A stretch of DNA of 64,000 nucleotides from an uncultured Bacteroidales bacterium (GTDB taxonomy: Bacteria; Bacteroidota; Bacteroidia; Bacteroidales; Bacteroidaceae), in assembly GCA_902802265.1 (NCBI GenBank), contig CADCLN010000002.1, positions 103,079 to 167,078 of the forward strand. The letters run 5' to 3'. Below the pieces are notes generated by a model that did not search any database, was not told the origin of the DNA, and saw only the letters and a list, made by a program, of their open reading frames with translations. The first letter of the stretch is position 1. Each line of letters begins with the position of its first letter. Positions 26,263-37,565 of this stretch are shown here, piece by piece. A program made the translations under genes and the position numbers.

Positions 26263-28308
26263 ATGATGAAACGTTTCTTATCAGCAACTTTGGTGAGTAT
26301 GGCAGCGTTGTGCTCTTCGGCACAGAACCCCTACCTGCCGCTTTGGGAACATTTGCCAGATGGCGAACCGAGAGTATTTGAAGACCCTGACCAGCCAGGA
26401 AAGTATCGGGCCTACATCATTGGCTCGCACGACATGACTTACACGGCATACTGCGGAAACGACGTCCGCATGTGGTCGGCCCCCGTAGAGGACCTCAGCC
26501 AGTGGCGCGACGAAGGCCCCATCTTTTCACACTATGTCGATGGCCGCTGGGACACAATGTATGCCCCCGACCTTGTGGAGGTGAAAGACCGCTCGACGGG
26601 CAAAAAGACATACTGGCTCTATCCCCACAGCCGTGGATGGAGGCGTGTAGCTATGGTGGCAAAGGGCGACCGACCCAACGGTCCCTTTACGCCAGTGAAC
26701 CTCACACCCGATGGCCGCCAATGTATGGAGGGCAGTCTGATTGACTTCGACCCAAGCGTGTTCATCGAGAACATCACCGACAAGAAAGACCCCGACTACG
26801 ACAAAGGCTTCCGTGCCTATGTCTTCTACGGCTTCCAGCACTCTACGGCTTGTCAGCTGGACCAAAACACAATGTACTCGAAGCGTCCTGGCACGGAACT
26901 GATTGACCCCTTCATTCCCGCCAGCAGCGCCGACGGTCGTCTGCTCGACAAGGAGGGCAGCGAATACAAGGCACTCTATAAGGGGCAGAATCCGCTCGAC
27001 TTCAATTTCTTCGAGGCTTCCTCCATCCGTCAGGTAGGTAACAAGTACGTCATGGTATTCTCTGGCTACTCAGGCAAAGAATACGGTTTGGGCAACACGA
27101 ACTCAGCCCTGCGCTATGCCTACGGCGACTCTCCCCTCGGTCCTTGGCGTAGCGGCGGTGTGCTGGTTGACTCCCGTGGTGTTGTCCTGAACGAGGACGG
27201 CTCGAAACTCATTACTACCAATGCCGGTCACAACACACACGGATCTATCCAGGAAATCAACGGTCAGTGGTATGTATTCTACCACCGTCCACCCCGTGGC
27301 TTCGGCAACGCCCGTCAGGCCATGGTGGCTCCCGTGAAGATTGTGTGGGACAAGAAACCCGTAGCAAAGGGCGGCACAGTACGCATCGTAGCCTACGACC
27401 CCTATGCAAAGAACAACGAGTGGACGGCAAAAGCCAGCGACGGCAACGAATACACCGGTGCCGAGGTGACCAGCGAAGGGTTCCAGATTTTCGGCCTGCC
27501 TCCTTACAACTACTATAGCGCCGGTCTTGCCTGCTTCATGTATGGCCCCAATAGCAACCAGTACATGCAGGACAACTTTGACCACTGGAACAACTCCATG
27601 GACCTTGCCGGCATCCAGAACGGCGGCATCATAGGCTTCAAATACTTCGGCTTCGGCGGTCTTGACAAAGACACAAAGGGCGTGAAGGCTTTTGAAGGAA
27701 CGAAAAAAGGCGACAACACCAACTTCTACGTCAACCTGACACACGGAAAGCATGGTGCATTTACAATCCATGTCCGTCTTGACGACCCATGGAAAGGGCA
27801 GGAGATAGCCAGCATCTTTGTACCAGCCAACGACGAAAGAGCTTTCGCCACATTCGGTGCCAGCGTCCCAGCTGTCGAGGGACTCACAGGCAAGCACGCC
27901 ATTTACCTCGTAGCCGAAGGCCCCGAAGTGCAGCAGCCCGAACAGCCTCGCCGTGGCCAGTGGGGACAGCGGCCGCAGCAGCCCCAGCGCCCCGTCGGAC
28001 TCTTCGACCTCCACGGTATCGGTTTCTCTAAAGGTACGGATATGAATATACCTTCCGTTCCACAAGTCACCATCACCGTCGATGGCAAAGAAATCAAGCT
28101 GCCAGCCAATCCGATGTATGCCACCAACGACAACGGCTACATGGAGGCCACCAACTATCAGGCTTATGCTCCGCTGAAAGCCAATAGCGTTATCAAGGCA
28201 ACTGCCAACGACCCAGCTGTGAAAATTGAAGTAGGCAAGGTCAGCAACGGACGTGCCGTCGTGACTGCCACATACAAAGGACAAACGAAAACTTATCTGA
28301 TTAACTAA
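26263..28308 (+). CDS. Secreted GH43 enzyme with C-terminal CBM6-like domain and Gln/Pro-rich loop
   Basis: A 681-residue protein with signal peptide to about residue 20 (ALCSSAQ). The GH43 propeller spans about 21-380, with EDPDQPGKYRAYIIGSHDM at the start, FDPSVFIEN in the middle and the acid Glu in NFFEASSIRQVGNKYVMVFS. Residues about 410-600 form a CBM6-like sandwich (GGIIGFKYFGFGG, HAIYLVAEGPEVQQPEQP, GLFDLHGIGFSKG). A Gln/Pro/Arg-rich stretch of about 25 residues sits inside that sandwich, before its last strand. First gene of the xylan operon. It probably removes arabinose or xylose from xylan outside the cytoplasm. Confidence 0.88.
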   Translation: MMKRFLSATLVSMAALCSSAQNPYLPLWEHLPDGEPRVFEDPDQPGKYRAYIIGSHDMTYTAYCGNDVRMWSAPVEDLSQWRDEGPIFSHYVDGRWDTMYAPDLVEVKDRSTGKKTYWLYPHSRGWRRVAMVAKGDRPNGPFTPVNLTPDGRQCMEGSLIDFDPSVFIENITDKKDPDYDKGFRAYVFYGFQHSTACQLDQNTMYSKRPGTELIDPFIPASSADGRLLDKEGSEYKALYKGQNPLDFNFFEASSIRQVGNKYVMVFSGYSGKEYGLGNTNSALRYAYGDSPLGPWRSGGVLVDSRGVVLNEDGSKLITTNAGHNTHGSIQEINGQWYVFYHRPPRGFGNARQAMVAPVKIVWDKKPVAKGGTVRIVAYDPYAKNNEWTAKASDGNEYTGAEVTSEGFQIFGLPPYNYYSAGLACFMYGPNSNQYMQDNFDHWNNSMDLAGIQNGGIIGFKYFGFGGLDKDTKGVKAFEGTKKGDNTNFYVNLTHGKHGAFTIHVRLDDPWKGQEIASIFVPANDERAFATFGASVPAVEGLTGKHAIYLVAEGPEVQQPEQPRRGQWGQRPQQPQRPVGLFDLHGIGFSKGTDMNIPSVPQVTITVDGKEIKLPANPMYATNDNGYMEATNYQAYAPLKANSVIKATANDPAVKIEVGKVSNGRAVVTATYKGQTKTYLIN

Positions 28309-28332
28309 CACTATAAAATCTTACCTAATCTT

Positions 28333-30315
28333 ATGAAAATTAGATTTTTTGCAAACCTCTCACTTTTCGCCGCAGCGCTCAGCCTGTCAGCTCAGAAGCC
28401 CATGACAGCTCCCCAGGGCGGAAAGCAAATCAGCGACGAACTCATCGGTATCTTCTTCGAGGACATCAGTTCTTCGGCTGACGGCGGACTCTATGCCGAA
28501 CTGCTGCAGAACGGCTCTTTCGAGTTCAACCCCTCAGAGCGTGACGGCTGGGGACCAGGCACTGCCTGGAAATCCATTCGTCCTGGCCATAGCCTCGGTT
28601 ATGCCGAAGCCCGCATGGACAACCCCATCCATCCCAATAACCCCACCTACATGCGTCTGCACATCGAGCGCGTGAAGGAATATTACGACTATGCAGGCTG
28701 GAAAGGCGTTGGTCTGCAGAACGATGGCTTCGACGGCATCAGCGTGAAGGCAGGTGCCCAATACGACTTCTCAGCCTTCTTCCGCAACGGAAAAGGCGGT
28801 GCCAAGCAAGTGCGTGTGGCACTGGTCGAGCCGCAAGGGTGGGGCAAAGACCCGAAACTCCTGGTTGAATCAACCCTGACCGTCAATGGCAACACTTGGC
28901 AGAAATACACCGCCACACTTACCCCCAGCACCGACTGCAAGAATGCAGCACTCCAGGTGCTTGTGCTCACCCCTGGCGATGTAGATGCCGACATGTTCTC
29001 ACTCATGCCACAAGACACTTACAAGGGTCACGGCTTGCGTAAAGACCTCGCACAGGCACTTGCCGACTTGCAGCCCAAATTCATGCGCTTCCCAGGCGGA
29101 TGCGTAGTCCACGGCGGTGGCGACGGCTTCTGGAACACTTATCGCTGGAAGACCACCGTCGGACCGAAGGAGCAGCGCCGTGCTTTGAAGAACACCTGGG
29201 GCTACCACCAGAGCATGGGACTTGGCTACCACGAGTACTTCCAGTTCTGCGAAGACCTCGGCATGGAGCCCGTGCCCATTCTCCCCTGCGGCGTCAGCTG
29301 CCAGGGCACCAACGGCGGCTGGAATATGAAGACACAGGCGCAAGACGTAGTGCCCATGTCGGAAATGGACGAATGGACACAGGAAGCCCTCGACCTCATT
29401 GAGTGGGCCAACGGCGACAAGACTACAAAGTGGGGCAAGGTGCGTGCCGATGCAGGCCATCCCGAACCCTTCAACCTGAAGTATCTCGGCATTGGCAACG
29501 AAGAAAAGATTACCCCCGAATTTGCCGAGCGCTTTAAGTATATGTACGAGCGCATCACAAAGGCACATCCCGAAATCGTCATTGTCGGCACAGCCGGTCC
29601 TGGTTCCCACCCAGGCAATCCCGACTTCAACAACGGATGGAAATTGGCAGAGGAACTGGGCCTGCCCATCCTCGACGAGCACTACTACGAAAAGCGCGAA
29701 TACTTCCTCGACAGCCGCCAGTACGACAGCTACCCGCGCAACCGCAAGACAAAAGTCTATCTCGGCGAATACGCTGCCAAGGACAAGAAACTCATCGACG
29801 CACTGGCAGAAGGCCTCTACCTGCTCCATGTCGAGCGCAATGGCGACGTAGTCTGCATGACCAGCTACGCACCCCTCTTTGCCCGCAAAGGTGCCGAAAA
29901 CTGGAACCCCGACCTCATCTACTTCGACAACGAGCGTCCGTTCCTCACCTGCAGCTACTACGTTCAGCAGATGTTCGGCCAGTCCAGCGGACAATACTAC
30001 TATGGCGACTGCGTCGAGATTCCTGGTGCCGGCAAACTGCAGGGCCAGTCTGTCATCCTCAACGTCAAGACACGCGAACTCTTCGTCAAGCTGTGCAACG
30101 CCAGTGCCGACGCCAAGACAGCCAAGCTGAACCTCAGCCGCTTCAAGAGCCTGAAACCTCAGGGCACACTGACTACCCTCAGCGGACAGCCCGAAGACGA
30201 GAACAACTACACGGCACAGCCCATTGCCCCCAAGACCACCGACGTGAAAGTGAAGAAGCAAATGACACTCGACCTGCCAGCCTATTCCTTTATCATGCTG
30301 CGCGTAAAACTCTAA
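28333..30315 (+). CDS. GH51 alpha-L-arabinofuranosidase, secreted
   Basis: A 660-residue protein with signal peptide to about residue 20 (LSLSAQ). The N-terminal part includes the conserved SDELIGIFFEDISSSADGGL and GLYAELLQNGSFEFN. The acid/base is E390 in YLGIGNEEK and the nucleophile is E479 in YLGEYAAKD. The C-terminal beta domain follows. It releases arabinose side chains from arabinoxylan or arabinan. It lies 24 bases after the GH43 gene and 3 bases before the GH67 gene in one operon. Confidence 0.95.
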   Translation: MKIRFFANLSLFAAALSLSAQKPMTAPQGGKQISDELIGIFFEDISSSADGGLYAELLQNGSFEFNPSERDGWGPGTAWKSIRPGHSLGYAEARMDNPIHPNNPTYMRLHIERVKEYYDYAGWKGVGLQNDGFDGISVKAGAQYDFSAFFRNGKGGAKQVRVALVEPQGWGKDPKLLVESTLTVNGNTWQKYTATLTPSTDCKNAALQVLVLTPGDVDADMFSLMPQDTYKGHGLRKDLAQALADLQPKFMRFPGGCVVHGGGDGFWNTYRWKTTVGPKEQRRALKNTWGYHQSMGLGYHEYFQFCEDLGMEPVPILPCGVSCQGTNGGWNMKTQAQDVVPMSEMDEWTQEALDLIEWANGDKTTKWGKVRADAGHPEPFNLKYLGIGNEEKITPEFAERFKYMYERITKAHPEIVIVGTAGPGSHPGNPDFNNGWKLAEELGLPILDEHYYEKREYFLDSRQYDSYPRNRKTKVYLGEYAAKDKKLIDALAEGLYLLHVERNGDVVCMTSYAPLFARKGAENWNPDLIYFDNERPFLTCSYYVQQMFGQSSGQYYYGDCVEIPGAGKLQGQSVILNVKTRELFVKLCNASADAKTAKLNLSRFKSLKPQGTLTTLSGQPEDENNYTAQPIAPKTTDVKVKKQMTLDLPAYSFIMLRVKL

Positions 30316-30318
30316 AAA

Positions 30319-32331
30319 ATGACCTGTAACAACTGTAACAATTGTAACAATTGTAACAAATGTAACATTCTGCTGCTCGCAGTCATCCTCCTTCTGAGTA
30401 CGGCTGCGGCAGCAGCCAATGTGCAGTTGCAATCCAAACCCTCGCCCACCACGCAGCTGGCCCTCGACTGGCTCGAACAGGGCAAACTCAGCGGCACAGT
30501 CATTCTGCAGCGCAAAACCCTCAAGGGACTGAAACCCGACGGCTTCCGCATAGAACGCACCCCGCAGCAGACAGCCATCCTTTCTCCCACCGATGCCGGA
30601 CTGCTCTACGGCGCAGCCCACTTGCTCCGACTGCAAGCCCAGGGACTCACCGCCGACACCCTGCTCACCGAAAATCCCGAACACGACCTTCGTCTGCTCA
30701 ACCATTGGGACAATCTCGACGGCACCGTGGAACGTGGCTATGCTGGAAAAAGCATCTTCTGGCCCACCTACGACAAGCCACACCTGCTGGAATACGCCCG
30801 ACGCAACGCCGCTGTAGGCATCAACGGTGTGGTGCTCAACAACGTCAACGCATCGCCACGGATGCTCACCACCGAAATCCTCAACCAGGCAAAAACCTAC
30901 GCCGACCTGCTCCGTCCCTACGGCATCCGCGTCTATCTTGCCGTCAACTTCTCCTCCCCCGCCGTGCTCGACGGACTGAAAACCTCCGACCCCCTCGACA
31001 AGCAGGTGCAGCAATGGTGGCAGAAGAAAGCCAGGCAAATCTACCAGCTCATTCCCGACTTCGGCGGCTTCCTCGTGAAAGCCAACAGCGAGGGGCAACC
31101 TGGTCCCATGGACTTCGGACGCACCCATGCCGACGGAGCCAACATGCTGGCACGCGCCCTCCGTCCCTACGGCGGCATCGTCATGTGGCGAGCCTTCGTC
31201 TATTCGCCCAGCGACCCCGACCGTGCCAAGCAAGCCTACATCGAGTTTCAGCCCCTCGACGGGCAATTCCTCGACAACGTCATCATCCAGATAAAGAACG
31301 GCCCCATCGACTTCCAGCCGCGTGAACCCTTCAGCCCCCTCTTCGGAGCCATGCCAAAGACTCCGCAGATGGCAGAATTGCAAATCACGCAGGAATACCT
31401 CGGACACGCCAACCACATCTGCTTCCTTGCACCCATGTGGGAAGAATTCCTCGCCGACATCAAGCACTACGCCCACTACACCCAGCAACTCGCCGCCAGC
31501 CGTCTGCGAGCCATTGCCGGTGTAGCCAACGTGGGCACCGACCCCAACTTCTGCGGCAACCTCATGGCCCAGTCCAACTGGTATGCCTTCGGTCGTCTGG
31601 CTTGGAACTCCAGTCTCAGCAGCGAGAAGATAGCCCGCGAGTGGGTTGCCCAGACCTTCGGCACCTCGCCCCGTCTCTCAGCCCTCGTCACCCTCATGTG
31701 CCAAAGCCGCGAAGCCGTCGTCAACTACATGATGCCCCTCGGCCTGCACCACATCTTTGCCGAAGGCCACCACTACGGACCGCAGCCCTGGCAGAACAAC
31801 CCTGGGCAGCGAGCCGACTGGCAATGCGTCTATTACCACCGAGCCGACACACAGGGCGTAGGTTTCGACCGCACACAAGCCACCGGCAGCGCAGCCACCG
31901 CGCAATACCCCGCCGCTTTCGGCAATCTCGTGGAAAACATCAACACCTGCCCCGACAAATACCTGCTCTGGTTCCACCATGCCTCCTGGACACACCGATG
32001 CCAGACCGGACGCCCCCTTTGGGACGAACTCTGCTACCGCTATCAGACAGGACTGCAGCAGGCACGCCACATGCTCCAGACATGGAATGCCCTCCAGCCC
32101 AGCCTGCCTGCGGCCGACTTCCTCGACATCCAGCAACGCCTCCAAACCCAAGTACGCGACGCCGAGTGGTGGAAAGACGCCTGCCTGCTCTACTTCCAGA
32201 CCTTCAGCCGTCAGCCCCTGCCCGACTTCGTCGAACCACCCATCCACACGCTCGACGAACTCAAAGCGATCCGCCTGGGCATCAGCAACTACGAAAACCC
32301 ATCACGCCAACTCCTAAACTCAAAGCGATAA
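30319..32331 (+). CDS. GH67 alpha-glucuronidase with repeat-encoded signal-peptide start
   Basis: A 670-residue enzyme that removes (4-O-methyl)glucuronic acid from the end of xylo-oligosaccharides. Family motifs include LLNHWDNLDGTVERGYAG, FWPTYDKPHLLEYARRNAA and VKANSEGQPGP with catalytic acid candidate E258. The N-terminus MTCNNCNNCNNCNKCN is written by five 9-bp TGTAACAAC-type repeats. A hydrophobic core (ILLLAVILLLSTAAAAA) follows, giving an odd Cys/Asn-rich signal-peptide head. No other in-frame start exists before the core. It lies three bases after the GH51 stop and two bases before the next GH43. Confidence 0.95.
   Translation: MTCNNCNNCNNCNKCNILLLAVILLLSTAAAAANVQLQSKPSPTTQLALDWLEQGKLSGTVILQRKTLKGLKPDGFRIERTPQQTAILSPTDAGLLYGAAHLLRLQAQGLTADTLLTENPEHDLRLLNHWDNLDGTVERGYAGKSIFWPTYDKPHLLEYARRNAAVGINGVVLNNVNASPRMLTTEILNQAKTYADLLRPYGIRVYLAVNFSSPAVLDGLKTSDPLDKQVQQWWQKKARQIYQLIPDFGGFLVKANSEGQPGPMDFGRTHADGANMLARALRPYGGIVMWRAFVYSPSDPDRAKQAYIEFQPLDGQFLDNVIIQIKNGPIDFQPREPFSPLFGAMPKTPQMAELQITQEYLGHANHICFLAPMWEEFLADIKHYAHYTQQLAASRLRAIAGVANVGTDPNFCGNLMAQSNWYAFGRLAWNSSLSSEKIAREWVAQTFGTSPRLSALVTLMCQSREAVVNYMMPLGLHHIFAEGHHYGPQPWQNNPGQRADWQCVYYHRADTQGVGFDRTQATGSAATAQYPAAFGNLVENINTCPDKYLLWFHHASWTHRCQTGRPLWDELCYRYQTGLQQARHMLQTWNALQPSLPAADFLDIQQRLQTQVRDAEWWKDACLLYFQTFSRQPLPDFVEPPIHTLDELKAIRLGISNYENPSRQLLNSKR
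30325..30369 (+). repeat. 9-bp tandem repeat (TGTAACAAT)n in GH67 coding sequence
   Basis: Five units: TGTAACAAC, TGTAACAAT twice, TGTAACAAA, TGTAACATT. They are read in frame as Cys-Asn-Asn units. The same family lies outside genes at 34012, 37650, 37878 and 42864. Confidence 0.9.
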
Positions 32332-32333
32332 TT

Positions 32334-33908
32334 ATGAAACGACGCATCCTCTCCCTCCTCTTCATCCTCCCATTCTTCACCCTTCCCGCCTCTGCCCAGC
32401 AGATTCAGGTGAAGAACCCCTTCATCTGGGCCGACACCCCCGACCCCGACATCATCCGCGTGGGCGAATACTACTACCTCGTCACCACCACCATGCACCT
32501 CTTCCCTGGCGCACCCATCATGCGCAGCACCGACCTCGTGCATTGGCAGACCGTCAGCTACCTCTTCGACGAAATCAAGGACACCCCACGCTACGACCTG
32601 AAAGAAGGAACCGTCTATGGACGCGGACAGTGGGCCACCTCCCTGCGCTACCACAACGGCACCTTCTGGGCACTCTTCGTCGCCAACGACGACCCCCACA
32701 AGTCCATGGTATTCAAGACCGACGACCCCGCCAAGGGATGGACACTCCACAGCCGCCTGCCAGCCTACCACGACTCCTCCCTCTTCTTCGACGACGACGG
32801 ACGCGTCTATGTCTTCTCCGGCAGCGGAAACATACGCCTGGTGGAACTCACCGCCGACCTCACCGCCGAAAAACCTGGAGGCGTGAACAAAGTGCTGCAG
32901 CTCAACGGCAAGCCCGACGGACTGCATGAAGGCAGCCGCGTCATCAAGCACGACGGCATGTACTACCTGCTCTGCATCTCATGGCCACGCACAGGCCGCC
33001 AGGAAATAGCCTACCGCAGCCGCAACATCGAAGGGCCCTACGACATGAAAGTCATCCTCAAGAGCGAATTCGGCGGATTCCCCTACGCCGGACAGGGCAC
33101 CATCGTCGATGGCAAACACGGCGAATGGTACGGCGTCATCTTCCAGGACCGAGGCGGCTGCGGACGCATCCTCACCCTCGAACCCTGCAACTGGATTGAC
33201 GGCTGGCCCATGCTCGGCAACCTCAGCGACGGAAAGATACCCGAAACCCTCACCCTCGACGGCACATGCACCTGCCACCAGCAGCCACAGCTCGCCGTCA
33301 TCGAGAAAGACTACCAGTGGAACCACAACTACATCCGCGCCGACATACACACCGAGACAGGCTCACTCACCAAGCCAGGACACCACATCACCCTGCGCAC
33401 CTCACAACTCGCCAGCAGCATCTACGACGCACGCAACACCATCACCTGGCGCACCTGGGGACCAACCTGCAGCGACACCATCACCGTCAACGCCACCAAG
33501 ATGCTCGACGGCGACTGCTGCGGACTCGCCGCCTTCAACGGCGACAGCGGACTGCTCACCATACGCAGGGAAGGCAAGAAAACCTACCTCACCTTCTCCG
33601 AAGAAAACGTCCAGCTGCGGGGCGACACCAAAGCCATCACCAGCGTGGACCGCAAGGAAATCAGCCGCATCGAAATACCCGCCGGCAAACTCAAAGCCAT
33701 CCGCCTCGCCATGACGGGCGACTTCCTCCCAGGGCGCGACATCGCCCACTTCTTCTACTCCCTTGACGGCAAACGCTGGCAGCAGATGGGCGGCGACTAC
33801 AAAATGCGCTTCGACTACCGACGCCTCTTCATGGGCACACGCTACGCCGCCTTCTACTACCCCACCAAAACCCCTGGCGGACAAATACAGATTACCCTCA
33901 ACAACTAA
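32334..33908 (+). CDS. Secreted GH43 beta-xylosidase/arabinofuranosidase with C-terminal beta-sandwich
   Basis: A 524-residue protein with a clear signal peptide (MKRRILSLLFILPFFTLPAS). The GH43 propeller starts VKNPFIWADTPDPDIIRVGE with the catalytic base Asp. Another core motif is PAYHDSSLFFDDDGRVYVFS, and the acid Glu lies in PDGLHEGSRVIKHDGMYYL. From about residue 320 a lectin-like sandwich typical of GH43 xylosidases follows (GHHITLRTSQLASS). The start is set by the signal peptide and by the GH67 stop two bases upstream; the open frame continues further upstream only as antiphase sequence over GH67. Confidence 0.93.
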   Translation: MKRRILSLLFILPFFTLPASAQQIQVKNPFIWADTPDPDIIRVGEYYYLVTTTMHLFPGAPIMRSTDLVHWQTVSYLFDEIKDTPRYDLKEGTVYGRGQWATSLRYHNGTFWALFVANDDPHKSMVFKTDDPAKGWTLHSRLPAYHDSSLFFDDDGRVYVFSGSGNIRLVELTADLTAEKPGGVNKVLQLNGKPDGLHEGSRVIKHDGMYYLLCISWPRTGRQEIAYRSRNIEGPYDMKVILKSEFGGFPYAGQGTIVDGKHGEWYGVIFQDRGGCGRILTLEPCNWIDGWPMLGNLSDGKIPETLTLDGTCTCHQQPQLAVIEKDYQWNHNYIRADIHTETGSLTKPGHHITLRTSQLASSIYDARNTITWRTWGPTCSDTITVNATKMLDGDCCGLAAFNGDSGLLTIRREGKKTYLTFSEENVQLRGDTKAITSVDRKEISRIEIPAGKLKAIRLAMTGDFLPGRDIAHFFYSLDGKRWQQMGGDYKMRFDYRRLFMGTRYAAFYYPTKTPGGQIQITLNN

Positions 33909-33924
33909 TTTCTTTTTGGACTAC

Positions 33925-34038
33925 GAATTTGACGAATTTGACGAATTTGACGAATTTGACGTTAAGACGTCATTACGTCATTACGTTATTACGTTATTAC
34001 GAACCCCCCCCTGTAACAACTGTAACAACTGTAACAAA
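33925..34038 (+). repeat. Composite tandem repeats: GAATTTGAC x4, (TCATTACG/TTATTACG) x4, TGTAACAAC x3
   Basis: Between GH43 and GH10-CE1 three arrays stand in a row: four 9-bp units (33925-33960), four 8-bp units (33970-34001) and three 9-bp units (34012-34038). The first family recurs at 41923-42020 and the third at four other sites. Confidence 0.9.
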
Positions 34039-34047
34039 AACCAATAA

Positions 34048-36222
<2,175 letters not shown>

Positions 36223-36523
36223 TTTTTGTTTTCAGTAATCTTAATACAATAACTTAGTACCAAAAGTATTACGCCTGCGGCGGCTTCTTGTTTTTCCAAA
36301 GCCCGCCCTGCGGTAACTTTACGCGCAGCAGGGGTACCAAAAGTATTACGCCTGCGGCGGCTGCAAAAAAACAAAAGAAAACAGAAAAAAACAAAAGAAA
36401 ACATTTTGCGATGCAAGCAAAAGAGTTTGTTTTTTCTTGTTTTCTTTTGTTTTTTCTTGTTTTTCCAAAGCCCGCCCTGCGGTTACTTCATGCGCAGCAG
36501 GGGTAGGGGGGGAGAGGAGGGAA
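36223..36523. other. Gene-free 300-bp stretch made of nested direct and inverted repeats
   Basis: A 29-bp direct repeat beginning GTACCAAAAGTATTACG occurs at 36257-36285 and 36334-36362. A 50-bp repeat beginning CTTGTTTTTCCAAAGCCC occurs at 36287-36336 and 36456-36505 with three differences; it contains a CCCTGCG/CGCAGCAGGG stem. Between them a 17-bp perfect inverted repeat of AAAAAACAAAAGAAAAC type (36386-36402 and 36439-36455) can form a hairpin. It separates two convergent genes and may end transcription on both strands. No coding frame was found. Confidence 0.8.
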
Positions 36524-36916
36524 TCACTCCTCCTCAGCCACCGTCAGATTAATCCGCGTGCGCAGCAACTTCGCCTTCAGGCGCGGACTGGGCGAGAGCA
36601 CCACACGCTGCCGCTGGATGAGGTCCGCGCTCACATCCTCGGCATCCTCCACACTCTTCGCGTTCAGCACCAGGCGAATCTTACCCAGACCGCCCAGCTC
36701 CAGCCCGTGACCGTTCAGCAGCAGCTGGCGCACCTCCTCCAGCACAGCCGCCGACGCAGCCTTCAACTGTTCCACATTCAGTCCGCTGTCCTGAGCCGCC
36801 ATCTCGTACAGCTCGTCCCTGCGGATGGTGTTGTAGCGCCACGGACGCAACACATACGCAACCTTCTTCGTAAACCCGATCTTCTTCTTGCGGGCAATAA
36901 AATTCAATGTAGCCAT
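36524..36916 (-). CDS. HU-like (HIG family) DNA-binding protein 1
   Basis: A 130-residue basic protein that begins MATLNFIARKKKIG and carries the HU-like fold of the Bacteroidetes 'histone-like' group: an N-terminal strand, KVAYVLRPWRYNTIRRDELY, a helical region with EEVRQLLLNGHGLELGGLGK, and an extended tail rich in Arg and Lys ending in acidic residues. It would bind and bend DNA. A second related gene lies 134 bases upstream on the same strand. The leader has the 18-nt element also found before purU. In Bacteroidetes such genes often stand near primase-like DUF3987/VirE-type genes, as here. Confidence 0.85.
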   Translation of the reverse strand: MATLNFIARKKKIGFTKKVAYVLRPWRYNTIRRDELYEMAAQDSGLNVEQLKAASAAVLEEVRQLLLNGHGLELGGLGKIRLVLNAKSVEDAEDVSADLIQRQRVVLSPSPRLKAKLLRTRINLTVAEEE

Positions 36917-36919
36917 CTT

Positions 36920-36950
36920 TTTATTTACTATTTACCATTTACCATTTACC
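36920..36950 (-). repeat. Heptamer repeat and shared 18-nt leader element before HU-like gene 1
   Basis: Four ATTTAC(C/T) units on the plus strand (36923-36950). The reverse complement at 36920-36937 is TGGTAAATAGTAAATAAA, identical to the 18 bases before purU and at the same 3-base distance from the start codon. Confidence 0.75.
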
Positions 36951-37050
36951 ATTTTTTTCTCACTCACTCACTCACTCCCATCCTCCCAAGTCCTCCCCCT
37001 AGAGGGGGAGCTAGAGGGGGTCTGTAGTTTGTGGTCTGTGGTCTGTGGCC

Positions 37051-37452
37051 TTACGGCTCTTCCTCCTCCTCCACCACCACCGTCTCGTACTTGATGCGCT
37101 GAATGTCCTGCTTCAGTCCCGCGCTGGGCAGCACCAGGATGCGCAGCCGCCTGATGAGGTCCGTGCTGACGTCCTCCTTGTCCTCCACACTCTTTGCCGT
37201 GCTTCCGATGCGCAGGAAGAACATGTCGCCCACCTCCAGCGTGTGCCCGTTCAGCAACATCTGCTCCGTCTGCTTCAGGTAGGCGTCCATCGCCCCCATC
37301 AGCTGTGCACGGCTGATGCCCGAGTCGGCTGCCGCGTGGTCCAGCACCTCGTCCCACTCCAGCGTGTTGTACTTCACGTTCCTCGTCACGTAGGTCAGCT
37401 TCTTCGTCAGCCCGTTCTTCTGCTTTCGCGCCCTGTTCAAAATTGTTCCCAT
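37051..37452 (-). CDS. HU-like (HIG family) DNA-binding protein 2
   Basis: A 133-residue paralogue of the previous protein: MGTILNRARKQKNGLTKKLT, YVTRNVKYNTLEWDEVLDHA, EQMLLNGHTLEVGDMFFLRI and an acidic C-terminal tail. The frame is open for 59 codons more upstream, but the ATG at 37452 is preferred. It aligns with the start of paralogue 1 and has a good Shine-Dalgarno (AAGGAG) nine bases upstream, while the upstream part covers the promoter. DNA-binding and architectural function is inferred from the fold. Confidence 0.85.
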   Translation of the reverse strand: MGTILNRARKQKNGLTKKLTYVTRNVKYNTLEWDEVLDHAAADSGISRAQLMGAMDAYLKQTEQMLLNGHTLEVGDMFFLRIGSTAKSVEDKEDVSTDLIRRLRILVLPSAGLKQDIQRIKYETVVVEEEEEP

Positions 37453-37565
37453 GATGACTTGCTCCTTTCTTTTGTTTCCTTTTACCGATTGTTTTTTTAC
37501 TTTTGTTAATACTCTCTCCGTTGTTTTCCCCAGCTCCCTGGCGGGGTTGATTTCGAAATCCGCTG

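Noticed and set aside
31437-32333. Upstream extension of the GH43 frame over the GH67 gene
   Set aside because: The extension is Arg/Pro-rich antiphase sequence of GH67. The signal peptide MKRRILSLLFILP sets the start at 32334.
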